64,000 bases of DNA from Paraburkholderia sp. BL21I4N1 (GTDB lineage Bacteria > Pseudomonadota > Gammaproteobacteria > Burkholderiales > Burkholderiaceae), in NCBI RefSeq assembly GCF_002973525.1, contig NZ_PVEN01000005.1, positions 62,001-126,000 on the forward strand, in the 5' to 3' direction. This document shows, in pieces, positions 1 to 8,659 of this stretch. The position numbers were made by a program, and so were the translations under genes. A model generated the notes under the pieces. That model was not told the DNA's origin, did not search any database, and saw only the letters and a program-made list of their open reading frames with translations. Numbering within the stretch: position 1 is the stretch's first letter; each line of letters opens with the position of its first letter.

Positions 1-648
1 GGCTGCCGCCTGATTCTTGTCGGTCCACGTGCCGCCTTCGGCGAGCATGAACGGCGCCCAGCGCCAAACGTTCATGCCCGAGCCGCGTTGCCCGCGTGCC
101 ACCCAGCCATACATGTTCGGCGGCGCATTGAGCTTCTTGATGTCGGCGACGAGTTCGTCGAGCGTTTTCGGCACCGGCAGATGCGCTTTCTCCAACAGAT
201 CGCGACGATAGAACAGGAAGTCGCCGCCGCCGATCAGCGGCGCGAAATACGCGACGCCTTTATAGCTCGCCACCGCGCGACGGCCGGGCAGGAAGTCGTC
301 GTAGTCAGCGTCTTTCGGGTAGTACTTCAGGAGCGGCACGACCCAGCCGGCCGAGGCAAACTCGGCGACGTTCGCTTCGTCGACATAGTAGATCTGGTAG
401 GAACCCGCACCCGTCGACGCATCCAGCCGCGATTTGGAGCGCCGGTCGTTCTCGCCGAAGTAATTGATTTCAACCTTGGTGCCGCTACGCTTTTCATAAT
501 CGGGCAGCGACTTCTCCATGACCGTCAGGCCGAGGCTCTTTTGTGCCAGCACCTTGAGCACGGGAACGTTACAGGTCTGCGCCGTCGCCAGCACGGGAAG
601 GCTTGCGCCCACCACCGCGCACGCTGTCAACCAATGAATGGATTTCAC
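1..648 (-). CDS. ABC transporter substrate-binding protein, sugar type (3' end outside window)
   Basis: This is an extracellular solute-binding protein of the family-1 (maltose/sugar) type, which would capture a ligand in the periplasm and pass it to an ABC permease. The start is GTG at 648, preceded by GGAGAC at a good distance. The N-terminus (KSIHWLTACAVVGASLPVLA) is a signal peptide. The mature part contains LPDYEKRSGTKVEINYFGE, then a DFLFYRRDLLEKAHLPVPKT stretch typical of these proteins, and later MYGWVARGQRG. The reading frame is open through base 1, so only about 216 residues are visible and the C-terminal lobe is missing. The permease and ATPase genes, if present, would lie to the left. 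The ligand cannot be read from the sequence. Confidence 0.85.
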   Translation of the reverse strand, partial: MKSIHWLTACAVVGASLPVLATAQTCNVPVLKVLAQKSLGLTVMEKSLPDYEKRSGTKVEINYFGENDRRSKSRLDASTGAGSYQIYYVDEANVAEFASAGWVVPLLKYYPKDADYDDFLPGRRAVASYKGVAYFAPLIGGGDFLFYRRDLLEKAHLPVPKTLDELVADIKKLNAPPNMYGWVARGQRGSGMNVWRWAPFMLAEGGTWTDKNQAAA

Positions 649-901
649 TCTTGTCTCCGCTTTTGGAATGTTCTTTGGCATCGCCATACGGGCGCTGCGT
701 TAGGCAGCAGAGCATGCGTACGGTGAGGAGAACTGTAGTGGCCGGGGCCAGAGGCGAGCCACTGCAAAAGGCGGAAAGTGCTGATACTTTTTGCGCGAAC
801 ATTGGGTGCGCTGCACAAAATGTGTCAGTGAGGGAAATGGCACCTGTGCGTGAGCGACACGCGGGTCTTTCGAAGTACCAGCGTGCGAGCAACGACGGGA
901 A

Positions 902-1438
902 CTACAGCAGACCCGCGTAATGCACCGCCACGAACAACGCGGCACCGCCCGCGATCAACACGATCGCGTTGATGCGCGTTTTCATCACGAGCACGGTGGC
1001 GCCCGCGGCGGTGAGCCAGGCGATCCAGCCGCCGTCCAGTTCCTTCATCAGCACGTAGACCGCCGCGAGTATCAGACCCGCCGCGACCGGGCGCAAACCG
1101 GCCTGCAATGCGTTCAGCCAGCGCGCGCCTTCGTGCCGGTTCCACACATGCACGACGCCGTACATCAGGAACGCGGTCGGCCCGAACAGGGCCAGCGTCG
1201 CGACGAGTGCGCCGCCGAGACCGCCGACCTGCCAGCCGATCAACGTCGCGAGCAACGACGCCGGCCCCGGGGCGAGCCGCGCAATCGCGAAGTCGCTGAG
1301 GAACTGCGCGTGCGTCATCCAGTGATGCACGTCGACGACTTGCCGCTGAACCTCGGCGATGATGCCCTGCCCGCCGCCGACCGTAACGATCGACAGCGGT
1401 GCGAAGACGGCGAACAGGGCGACTAGATTTCTGGACAC
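902..1438 (-). CDS. Chromate transporter, short-chain CHR protein (second of pair)
   Basis: A 178-residue integral membrane protein of the CHR family, which exports chromate or related anions. It starts with GTG at 1438; no strong ribosome-binding site is visible. The N-terminal IVTVGGGQGIIAEVQRQVV stretch is the GGG-containing CHR signature, and ARLAPGPASLLATLIGW is the second conserved segment, where the family has P-G-P. Four to six hydrophobic segments follow. It lies 34 bases after the stop of a second CHR protein on the same strand. This is the known two-gene layout in which two half-size proteins replace one long ChrA. Exact substrate is not proven by sequence. Confidence 0.85.
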   Translation of the reverse strand: MSRNLVALFAVFAPLSIVTVGGGQGIIAEVQRQVVDVHHWMTHAQFLSDFAIARLAPGPASLLATLIGWQVGGLGGALVATLALFGPTAFLMYGVVHVWNRHEGARWLNALQAGLRPVAAGLILAAVYVLMKELDGGWIAWLTAAGATVLVMKTRINAIVLIAGGAALFVAVHYAGLL

Positions 1439-1472
1439 GGAATAGCGTTGGATGAAAGTTGGCGGACGCTCG

Positions 1473-2120
1473 TTACTGCTGCGGTGGTGCCGAACGGAGA
1501 TATTCGTAGCCGACGCTCAGCGCTCCGGCGATCAGCACGGTCCACACGAGCGACACGCGGAACAACGCGGCCGCCGCGAAGGTGGCGATCAGCACGAGGT
1601 ACGGAAACAGCCGGCGCGGCAGTCGGCGGGCCGCCGTGATCGCCATGCTCAAGGACAACCCGATGGCCGCTGCCGCCGCGCCGGCCAGCGCGATATGCGT
1701 GAGCGGCAGATAGGCGATCGCCGAGAAGAACACGCCGAGCAGCACGATCGTTACCGCGGGCGGAAACACGATGCCGCAAAATCCGGCGACCGCGCCGCGC
1801 CAGCCCAACAGACGATAGCCGATCCAGATGGCGAGATTCTTGACGTTGACGCCGGGCAGCGCCTGCGACAGCGCGAGGCCGTCGAGAAACTCCTCTTCGG
1901 TCAGCCAATGCCGGTCCTGCACGAACTCGCGCAGGAACCAGCCGCTCAGCCCGCCGCCGAAACTCGTCAAGCCGATGCGGGTGAAAATCAGGAAGAGCCC
2001 GAGCGTGCTCACGTCGCCGGTCGATGAACGCTTGCGCGACGCGAGGTCGTCGCGCTTCACGGCCGGGTTGGTTGTTTCATGCCCGTTTGTCGCGTCTTTA
2101 CCGTCCGTGCCTTCGACCAA
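1473..2120 (-). CDS. Chromate transporter, short-chain CHR protein (first of pair)
   Basis: Partner of the downstream CHR protein. After a hydrophilic N-terminal stretch come LFLIFTRIGLTSFGGGLSGW (the CHR signature) and LDGLALSQALPGVNVKNLAI (the P-G-containing motif), then hydrophobic segments. I chose TTG at 2120 because GGGAG lies six bases upstream; this gives 215 residues. An ATG at 2210 would add 30 residues that look like translated non-coding sequence (no family similarity, Asn/Pro-rich). The pair is probably co-transcribed. Nothing in the sequence shows a chromate-responsive regulator such as ChrB nearby. Confidence 0.8.
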   Translation of the reverse strand: MVEGTDGKDATNGHETTNPAVKRDDLASRKRSSTGDVSTLGLFLIFTRIGLTSFGGGLSGWFLREFVQDRHWLTEEEFLDGLALSQALPGVNVKNLAIWIGYRLLGWRGAVAGFCGIVFPPAVTIVLLGVFFSAIAYLPLTHIALAGAAAAAIGLSLSMAITAARRLPRRLFPYLVLIATFAAAALFRVSLVWTVLIAGALSVGYEYLRSAPPQQ

Positions 2121-2357
2121 GGTCTTCTCCCTACGCGCGTTGCAAGGCGGGTGAAAGTTAATGACGTCGTTGCCGCCCAACGACGCGGATGGATTGAATG
2201 ATATCCGCACATGCTCATACGCAGGGCTGCAAGCGTTCAGATTGGATTCCGGGCATGGGTGCCGCCAAGCCCGTTAAAATCGGGGGAATGCGGGTCCGCG
2301 AGCTTCGCTTCAAACCCGCGAATCCCAAACCCGTCAACTCACCCGGAGATCGAAGTC

Positions 2358-2816
2358 TTGCGTGTAGGCCGCCCCGTCAAAGCCCTTCCCCAACCCGACT
2401 GCGATTACTGCGGCACGCGTGCCGTTCTCGCGCGCGGCGGCGACGAGAGCTATCCGTATCGTGACGATCACGGCCCGGTGTGGATTTGCGCCGCGTGTCA
2501 GGCGTGGATCGGCATTCACGCACGCAGCACGCGCAACGTGCCGCTCGGGCGGCTCGCCGACGCCGCGCTGCGCGACGCGAAAAGCCGCCTGCACGACGTG
2601 CTCGAACCGTTGGTCGCGGGCAAGATCCGGCGTGATCGGGTGAATCCGTTCGAAGCGCGCGCGAGGGCGATCCGCTGGGTGGCCGAACAACTCGGGTTCG
2701 ATCCGCTGCCGGCGTCGATCCACAACCTGTCGCTGGAACAATGCGAACAGGCGATCGCCCACGTCGAGGCTTTCATCGCGCAGCGCCGCGCCGCGCCGCC
2801 GGACGAGCGCGTTTGA
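2358..2816 (+). CDS. Zinc-finger-containing protein (DUF3268-like)
   Basis: A small cytoplasmic protein of unknown role. Near the N-terminus CDYCGTRAVL and, about 30 residues on, VWICAACQAWIGIH form two CxxC knuckles that should bind one zinc ion. The C-terminal part (RARAIRWVAEQLGFDPLPAS and following helix) resembles the DUF3268 family. The start is taken at TTG 2358, in frame and nine bases after GGAGA; an in-frame ATG at 2211 would add 49 residues rich in Pro/Ser with no visible domain. It is divergent from the chromate transporter pair and convergent with the MFS gene. Function is unknown. Confidence 0.7.
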   Translation: MRVGRPVKALPQPDCDYCGTRAVLARGGDESYPYRDDHGPVWICAACQAWIGIHARSTRNVPLGRLADAALRDAKSRLHDVLEPLVAGKIRRDRVNPFEARARAIRWVAEQLGFDPLPASIHNLSLEQCEQAIAHVEAFIAQRRAAPPDERV

Positions 2817-2831
2817 GCAGGCTTCAGCGCG

Positions 2832-4199
2832 TTAAACGGCGTCGCCCGTCGAATTTTCGCGCTGCATACCCGCCTCGTGCGCGGTGTGGTGCCCACGCTC
2901 CGCGCGATCGGCCTGCAAGACCCGGCGCCCAGTACGCGTGCCCAGCACCAGCAGGATCGCCAGTACACCGGTGCCGAACAGGTAGCTCGGCGGAATAAAG
3001 CGCGCGTCCGTGAAGTGCGCCACCAGCGAGATATAGAACGGTGCCAGTCCGCCGAACAGCATGACTGACGTGTTGTACGAAATGGCCACGCCGGTGGAGC
3101 GCCCCTGCACGGTGAAAATCTTCACCAGCATCCCCGGATGCGCGGCGCCCTGCAGCGTCAGGAACAGAATACCGACCACGCGCACGACCATCAGACTGCT
3201 CTCGGTGGGCTCGGCCAGCAGGTACGCAAACAGCGGAAACACGCAGATCAGCCAGCCCGCGATAAAGAAGAAAAACAACCGGTATGCGCCGACCCGATCC
3301 GCCAGCAAACCGAACACCGGCGACAGCACACACATTACGATGCTCGTCACGAACACCCCTTGCAGCGACGAACTCAGCGACAGATGCAACTGCATCTGCG
3401 CGTAGGTCGGCAAATACGCATTCCACACGTAGTTCAGCGAGGTGCCGGCGATCATCACGCCCATTGCGCACACCACGGCGTCGCCGTTATCGCGGACAAA
3501 GTCGCGCATCCGCTCGCGCACCGGTGCCCGTGCCGCCGGGCGCGCCTGCATGCGGTGAAATTCATCCGATTCGTCGACGTGATGGCGGATATAGAAACCG
3601 ATCGGGCCGACCAGCGCACCGATCAGGAACGGCACGCGCCAGCCCCACGCCGTCAGATCCGCATGCGACAAATGCTTCGACAGCAGGAAGCTGCACCCCG
3701 ACGACAACATCGCCGCGACGCCGATCGACAGCATATTGAAGCTGCCGTAAAACATCTTGCGCCCAGGCGGCGCGACCTCGTAAATCGTCACCGACGACAG
3801 CGCGAACTGCGCGCCTACCGCAAAACCCTGCACCAGACGACCGATCACCACCAGCAGCGGCGCGAGCAACCCCAAGGTCGCAAACCCCGGCGTCAGCCCC
3901 AGGATCAGTGAGCCGACCGACATCAGGACCATGATCCACGACAGCACCTTCACGCGTCCGACGCGATCCGCGGCCATGCCCATCAGCACACCGCCGAGCG
4001 GACGCACCAGGAAGCCGACTGCGAACGTCGCGAAGGTCAGCAGCAAGGCCCCGCTGCGATCGACGGTAGGAAAGAACACCCGCGCGATCATGCTCGAAAA
4101 ATACGAGTACACCATGAAGTCGAACCACTCGAACGTGCCGCCTATCACGGTCGATACGATGGTTTTCCAGAGTCTGGCCGGATCGCTTGGGGTGGGCAT
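2832..4199 (-). CDS. MFS transporter, metabolite:H+ symporter type
   Basis: A 455-residue inner-membrane protein with about 12 hydrophobic segments. TIVSTVIGGTFEWFDFMVYS and FLVRPLGGVLMGMAADRVGR are the opening of the ProP/KgtP (MHS) branch of the major facilitator superfamily, which imports organic acids, betaines or amino acids with protons. The start at ATG 4199 follows GGAGG and lies four bases after the stop of the hydrolase gene, so translation is probably coupled. The operon reads C45 acyltransferase, hydrolase, transporter. This suggests uptake of the compound that the two enzymes process, but the substrate is not shown. Confidence 0.85.
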   Translation of the reverse strand: MPTPSDPARLWKTIVSTVIGGTFEWFDFMVYSYFSSMIARVFFPTVDRSGALLLTFATFAVGFLVRPLGGVLMGMAADRVGRVKVLSWIMVLMSVGSLILGLTPGFATLGLLAPLLVVIGRLVQGFAVGAQFALSSVTIYEVAPPGRKMFYGSFNMLSIGVAAMLSSGCSFLLSKHLSHADLTAWGWRVPFLIGALVGPIGFYIRHHVDESDEFHRMQARPAARAPVRERMRDFVRDNGDAVVCAMGVMIAGTSLNYVWNAYLPTYAQMQLHLSLSSSLQGVFVTSIVMCVLSPVFGLLADRVGAYRLFFFFIAGWLICVFPLFAYLLAEPTESSLMVVRVVGILFLTLQGAAHPGMLVKIFTVQGRSTGVAISYNTSVMLFGGLAPFYISLVAHFTDARFIPPSYLFGTGVLAILLVLGTRTGRRVLQADRAERGHHTAHEAGMQRENSTGDAV

Positions 4200-4203
4200 G
4201 GGT

Positions 4204-5067
4204 TTAACCTCCGGCTCGCAGCGTGCGCAACACCTGCGCGAAGAAATCCTGAACCACGTCGACGACCTGCATGCCGTTGTGGGCGATATTGGCCAGCTCG
4301 TCGAAACGCACGCGCACACCGGCGGCTTCGAACGACGCCTGCAGCGTGCGCAGCCGTTCCGGACGCGTCGCGCCGGCGTCGTTGATACCCGGCAAATACA
4401 TTGTGCTGTCTTCGGGCACCGTGATCTCCCACGTCTCCAGATCCGCGCGACCAACGATCATTTGCACCGGCACACGCTGCAACGCGGCCAGATCAAACGA
4501 TTTGCCGAAGTGACGCTCGAAACCGCCCAGGCCTAGCCACCAGTCTTTCGAATGATCGAGCACGGTGACGTTGCCCGGCGCGCCGATCGACGCGGCCCAC
4601 AGCCGCTCCGGATGCGCGTACGCAAAGCGGTTCACATACTGCCCACCGCCCGAATAGCCGAACAGTGCGAAGCGCTCGAAGCGTTTGCCATAACGTTCGC
4701 CCACTTCGCCGACCATGTCGAGCAGCACCTGGTCGTAACGGATGTCGCCGTCGATCAAACGCTTGAAGCCGTTGCGATCGCCGTCGCCGCGCACGCCGAC
4801 CGGAAACAGCGGGCACAGCACGATGCAACGGTTCCAGCGGCCGAACGGCGCGAACGCGTCGCGGTACTGCGTGAACTGGCGGCCGGTGCCGTGCATCGCC
4901 ACCACCAGTTGCACGTCGTTGCCGGTCGTCAGGACTTCGGGCGGCACGTACAGCACATACGGAAAGCGCGCGTCGTGGCGGCTGGCGTACACGGTGGTCG
5001 AACCGAGGTCGTATAGCGCTTGCGCCTGTTCATGACCGGGTGCGGATCGCTTCTCTGCATCGAACAT
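4204..5067 (-). CDS. Alpha/beta hydrolase family protein
   Basis: A 287-residue soluble hydrolase. LVVAMHGTGRQF supplies the oxyanion-hole strand and FALFGYSGGGQYV the nucleophile elbow with Ser139; Asp209 (VGRADLE) and His263 (NIAHNGM) fit the other triad positions. No signal peptide is visible, so it should act in the cytoplasm. It sits between the C45-type gene and the MFS gene on the same strand; its stop is four bases from the transporter start. An esterase or amide-cleaving role on the transported substrate is inference. Confidence 0.8.
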   Translation of the reverse strand: MFDAEKRSAPGHEQAQALYDLGSTTVYASRHDARFPYVLYVPPEVLTTGNDVQLVVAMHGTGRQFTQYRDAFAPFGRWNRCIVLCPLFPVGVRGDGDRNGFKRLIDGDIRYDQVLLDMVGEVGERYGKRFERFALFGYSGGGQYVNRFAYAHPERLWAASIGAPGNVTVLDHSKDWWLGLGGFERHFGKSFDLAALQRVPVQMIVGRADLETWEITVPEDSTMYLPGINDAGATRPERLRTLQASFEAAGVRVRFDELANIAHNGMQVVDVVQDFFAQVLRTLRAGG

Positions 5068-5131
5068 CTGTCATTCCTCTTTGACGGCATCAAATACGGC
5101 TTTCAAGCCGTGTCACGCGAACACACCCCGC

Positions 5132-6268
5132 TCAAGCCACCTCGGAAAGCGGCTCGCGATGCAGGCTGTAGCGCGTGAAAACACGATTCAACGCGGGCAT
5201 CGGCGCAACATCCATTTCGCCAGCGGCCGGCTGCATGACGATCATCGCGACGGTGGCGGTCATCGTGTGACGCGTGCCCGGACGCGGCGGACGGCACACC
5301 GAATACGGCGTGCCAAACGAATCGAACAGCGCCGCCTTGACGGCGTCGCGGTCCACCAGCGGCGTGGCGTTCAGCAACTGGCGTACGCGCCAGTCGCGGT
5401 AATAGCTGTCCGGCGAGCTCTCGCAGCCGGTGTCCAGCAGCTTGGTGCGCGCTACCGGGCTGACCCAGTGGTTCGCGTGTACGATCAGCTGATCGTCGCC
5501 CGGATAGATCGGAAACGCTTCGTTCGGCGCGCATTCGAAATCGATGCCGAAACCCTCGGCCATGCCGAGCATGATGTTGTTCGAACACGATTTCGGCGTG
5601 GTGGCGATCACCCGCAACGCGTTCGAAAACACCGGTTCCTCCAGCACCCGGCGACGCAGCAGCGACAGCGGCACACCCATCTGCATGAAATCGCGCTCGG
5701 ACTCCAGATAGTTCGCGGTGATCGACACGCCGGCGGCATTCAGCCCGCTGCGTGCGAGGCCGCCCGCTTCGACGAAGGTCAGGAAGTCGGGGCCGTCGTC
5801 GTTGCGTACGCGCAAGACGATGCCGGTGTCGACGCAATCGGCCTTCCAGTCCCAGTTCTGCGCGTGGATCAATTGTCCGTTCGACGAGCGCGAAGGCAGC
5901 ACCAGCAAGCCCGTGCAACCGTCCTCGTCGTCGGCTTGCAGTGCCATTTCGGCGCGCGCCTTGGCCAGCACCTCGGTGCGGGCGTTGATCATCACGATGT
6001 CTTCGAACGGCACGTCCGCTCCTTCGGCGATGCCGCGCATCTCGTCCAGATAGGCCGGCTGGAACTCGCCGATCACCTGTTCGAGCGAGCGGATCAGCGC
6101 CGTCTGCGAGGCCTCGCTATAGCCGAGATTGCGCAAGGTCTGGCCGTAACGGGAGGCGCTCAGGCGCACTCGCGCCGCGGCCGCGCGGCCGTATTGCACC
6201 CCGCGCTCGTGCGGCTTGCCCGACACGCTGATCAAGGGAAACTGCGAAAACTGCTGGTTTTGCGACAT
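5132..6268 (-). CDS. C45-family autoproteolytic acyltransferase/hydrolase
   Basis: A 378-residue member of the acyl-CoA:6-aminopenicillanate acyltransferase (C45) branch of Ntn hydrolases. These enzymes cleave themselves before a cysteine that then becomes the nucleophile. The expected site is DEDGCTGLLV with Cys118. SGKPHERGVQYGRAAAARV, the family's N-terminal motif, and IHAQNWDWKA after the cysteine are also present. The start at ATG 6268 follows GAGGAG. It is the first gene of a three-gene operon with a hydrolase and an MFS transporter and is divergent from a LysR regulator. The likely chemistry is N-acyl transfer or amide hydrolysis; the substrate is unknown. Confidence 0.85.
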   Translation of the reverse strand: MSQNQQFSQFPLISVSGKPHERGVQYGRAAAARVRLSASRYGQTLRNLGYSEASQTALIRSLEQVIGEFQPAYLDEMRGIAEGADVPFEDIVMINARTEVLAKARAEMALQADDEDGCTGLLVLPSRSSNGQLIHAQNWDWKADCVDTGIVLRVRNDDGPDFLTFVEAGGLARSGLNAAGVSITANYLESERDFMQMGVPLSLLRRRVLEEPVFSNALRVIATTPKSCSNNIMLGMAEGFGIDFECAPNEAFPIYPGDDQLIVHANHWVSPVARTKLLDTGCESSPDSYYRDWRVRQLLNATPLVDRDAVKAALFDSFGTPYSVCRPPRPGTRHTMTATVAMIVMQPAAGEMDVAPMPALNRVFTRYSLHREPLSEVA

Positions 6269-6391
6269 GTTGGGACTCCTCGCCCTGGCTGCCAGCGACG
6301 CCGCCACGCGGGCTCCGGCCTCGCGCCGACGACATCGACTCGATTCGTGACAGATCGATTTTCATGAGCCACAAATAAAATAAAAAGCGTT

Positions 6392-6418
6392 ATTTTCTTT
6401 ACTGAAAGGAAAGAAAAT
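6392..6418. promoter_or_regulatory. Perfect inverted repeat, candidate LysR operator
   Basis: ATTTTCTTT (6392-6400) and AAAGAAAAT (6410-6418) are perfect inverted repeats with a nine-base spacer. They sit in an unusually A+T-rich patch between the divergent C45 operon and the LysR gene. Position and symmetry fit a LysR binding site. Confidence 0.5.
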
Positions 6419-6508
6419 TTTTTGTTTCGTGCGATCATGCGGCGTGGGCCGGCGACGGAAATTCGTGCTTCGAGAGCACGTCCCGTGGGCTTTTGAGGAG
6501 AATTCGGC

Positions 6509-7387
6509 ATGAGTGAAATTCGAATGCTGCGCACGTTTCTCGCCATTGAGAAACACGGCACGATGGCGGCGGCCGCCGACCGCATCGCGCTAACACACGC
6601 GGCGGTGGGCGCGCAGATGCGCACGCTGGAGCGCGTGTGCGAGCGTCAATTGTTCGACCGCAGCGGGCGCAGCATCCAGTTGAACGACGCAGGCCGCTCG
6701 ATCATCGAGCAGGCGCGCGCGGTCGTGGCCGCGTACGACTCGCTCTTGCGCGGCGTCGCGGACGAACTCAGCGTGGAAGGCTCGATCACGATCGGCTCGA
6801 CGGTGTCGTCGATGGGCTTCCTGGCGGCCAATGTGATCCGGCTGAAGGTCGCGTATCCGCGCCTGAAGGTACGCCTCGCGCACGGCGACAGCGCCCAACT
6901 CGGGCGCCAGGTGCGGGCGGGCGAAATCGATGCGGCGGTGATCGTCAGCGAACCGCGTGTGACCACGTTGCCCGAGTTATGGGAACGTCTTTACGACGAG
7001 CCGCTGGTGCTGCTGGTCAATCCGGCAAGCGCGCCGGCCGACGCGACCGTGAGCACACTGCTCAAGCGCTTGCCGTTTATCGGCTTCGAGACGTCGTCGC
7101 TGACCGGCTCGCATGTCACGAGTCTGCTGCGGCGGTTGCGCGTCGACGTCAAGCCGATTCTGGAAATGAATTCGATCGCCGCGATCGCCGATCTGGTGCG
7201 GCAGAACGTGGGCGTGTCGATCGTGCCGCGTCTGCGGCATGCCGCGTGGGACGACGACCCGCTGCTCTCGGTCAGGCCGATTCCGGGCACGGCGTGGCGG
7301 CGACACATCGGCTGGTACGAGTTCGGGCGCCAGCCGCTGGCCACGGCGATCGTGAAGAATCAGTTGCTGGCGGCGCTGGCGGAGTGA
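6509..7387 (+). CDS. LysR-family transcriptional regulator
   Basis: A 292-residue regulator. Residues 1-60 carry the LysR winged helix-turn-helix (MLRTFLAIEKHGTMAAAADR, then HAAVGAQMRTLERVCERQLF). The rest is a type-2 periplasmic-binding-like effector domain (SITIGSTVSSMGFLAANVIR; PRVTTLPELWERLYDEPLVL). The start at ATG 6509 is preceded by GAGGAG. It is transcribed away from the C45-hydrolase-MFS operon and probably controls it through the inverted repeat in between. The inducer is unknown. Confidence 0.9.
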   Translation: MSEIRMLRTFLAIEKHGTMAAAADRIALTHAAVGAQMRTLERVCERQLFDRSGRSIQLNDAGRSIIEQARAVVAAYDSLLRGVADELSVEGSITIGSTVSSMGFLAANVIRLKVAYPRLKVRLAHGDSAQLGRQVRAGEIDAAVIVSEPRVTTLPELWERLYDEPLVLLVNPASAPADATVSTLLKRLPFIGFETSSLTGSHVTSLLRRLRVDVKPILEMNSIAAIADLVRQNVGVSIVPRLRHAAWDDDPLLSVRPIPGTAWRRHIGWYEFGRQPLATAIVKNQLLAALAE

Positions 7388-7517
7388 CTGGAAAGCCGTC
7401 AACTCAAGACGATTCATAGAACGGCCGCAAATCGATTTCCTGCGACCATGCCGTGCGCCCTTGCCGATGCGGATGCCAACAAGCGGGCCATCTCGCCGGG
7501 TCGAGCAGGCCGTCACC

Positions 7518-8543
7518 TCAAGCAGCGCGCCACTTCGCATCCGACACGATCAGCTTCTTCGGAATCAGCTTCAACTCGCTGAACGTATCGGCGATCTGTT
7601 GCTGATAATCGAGCGTGGCGGCGTCGATGGGTTGCACGCCGAAACTGCTGCGATTCAACGCCAGTTCGAGCGTCGGCGCATCCAGTCCGACGAGCGGCGA
7701 CAACTGCCCGGCCACCGCCGGAATGTGATCGCGGCTCCATTTGTCGACCTGATCGAGTTCGGCCAGCAGTTCACGCAGCAATCGCGGTTGCGTATCGGCG
7801 AACTTGCGCGCCGCGACGTAGTACTGCGTGTTGCGCACCAGACCTTCGCCATTGACCAGCACGCGCGCGTTGGCCTGCCGTTCGACGGCGGCGAGGTACG
7901 GATCCCAGATCACCCAGGCGTCGATACTGTTCTGCACGAAGGCGGCGCGCGCGTCGGCCGGCGTCAGATACACCGGTTGAATGTCGGTGTACGACAGGCC
8001 TGCCTGCTGCAAGGCCTTGACCAGCAAAAAGTGAACGTTCGAGCCGCGGTTCAGCGCCACCTTCTTGCCGCGCAATGCTGCGACCGAGCGAATCGGCGAG
8101 TTGTGCGGCACGACGATCGCCTCGGCTTTCGGCGCGGGCGGCTCGTTGCCGAGGTAGACGAAGTCGACGCCGGCGGCCTGCGCAAAGATCGGCGGTGTTT
8201 CGCCGACGGTCCCGACATCCACCGCGCCCGCGTTCAGGCCTTCCAGAAGCTGCGGGCCGGCCGGGAATTCAAGCCACTGCACCGAAATGCCCTGCGCGGC
8301 GAGGCGCTTTTCCAGCGTGCCGCGCGCTTTGAGCACCACGAAGTTGCCGTATTTCTGGAAGCCGATGCGCAAGGTCTTGCCGTTGGACGGCGCTTGCGCG
8401 CGCGCCTGCCGCGAGGGCAACAGCGTGCCGGCGGCGAAACTCGCCACGCCGGCTGCGGCGGCTTTCAGTAAGGCACGCCGGCGTGGGTCGCTCAGCTCGA
8501 TGCGTGCGAAGGTGTCGGTGTCGGATGAGTCGCGAGATGTCAT
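7518..8543 (-). CDS. Aliphatic sulfonate-type ABC transporter substrate-binding protein
   Basis: A 341-residue SsuA/TauA-like periplasmic binding protein. The start is taken at ATG 8543; an ATG at 8585 has no better ribosome-binding site. RRRALLKAAAAGVASFAAGT is a twin-arginine-like signal followed by an A-x-A cleavage site (ARA). The mature protein begins KTLRIGFQKYGNFVVLKARG and contains DVGTVGETPPIFAQAAG, the fold's typical ligand-pocket region, and VIWDPYLAAVERQANARVLV. No permease (SsuC) or ATPase (SsuB) gene lies beside it, so it must either share a transporter encoded elsewhere or be a remnant. Sulfonate as ligand is a family-level inference. Confidence 0.85.
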   Translation of the reverse strand: MTSRDSSDTDTFARIELSDPRRRALLKAAAAGVASFAAGTLLPSRQARAQAPSNGKTLRIGFQKYGNFVVLKARGTLEKRLAAQGISVQWLEFPAGPQLLEGLNAGAVDVGTVGETPPIFAQAAGVDFVYLGNEPPAPKAEAIVVPHNSPIRSVAALRGKKVALNRGSNVHFLLVKALQQAGLSYTDIQPVYLTPADARAAFVQNSIDAWVIWDPYLAAVERQANARVLVNGEGLVRNTQYYVAARKFADTQPRLLRELLAELDQVDKWSRDHIPAVAGQLSPLVGLDAPTLELALNRSSFGVQPIDAATLDYQQQIADTFSELKLIPKKLIVSDAKWRAA

Positions 8544-8659
8544 ACGCTTGCCAGGTAAATAGGTGGAATGGCCGGGAACGATCACGACACACTATGAGAG
8601 AGACCCAGCCGCAAGCGAACCAATTTATTGTGATTTCTAAAGAAGCATCGGTTCGGACG

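Noticed and set aside
4200..4454. N-terminal extension of the MFS gene to 4454
   Set aside because: The added residues are Arg/Cys-rich shadow of the hydrolase gene; ATG 4199 has GGAGG and begins the family sequence.
5081..6367. A 428-codon plus-strand frame
   Set aside because: It is antisense to the C45-family gene, which has a conserved Cys and a good ribosome-binding site.
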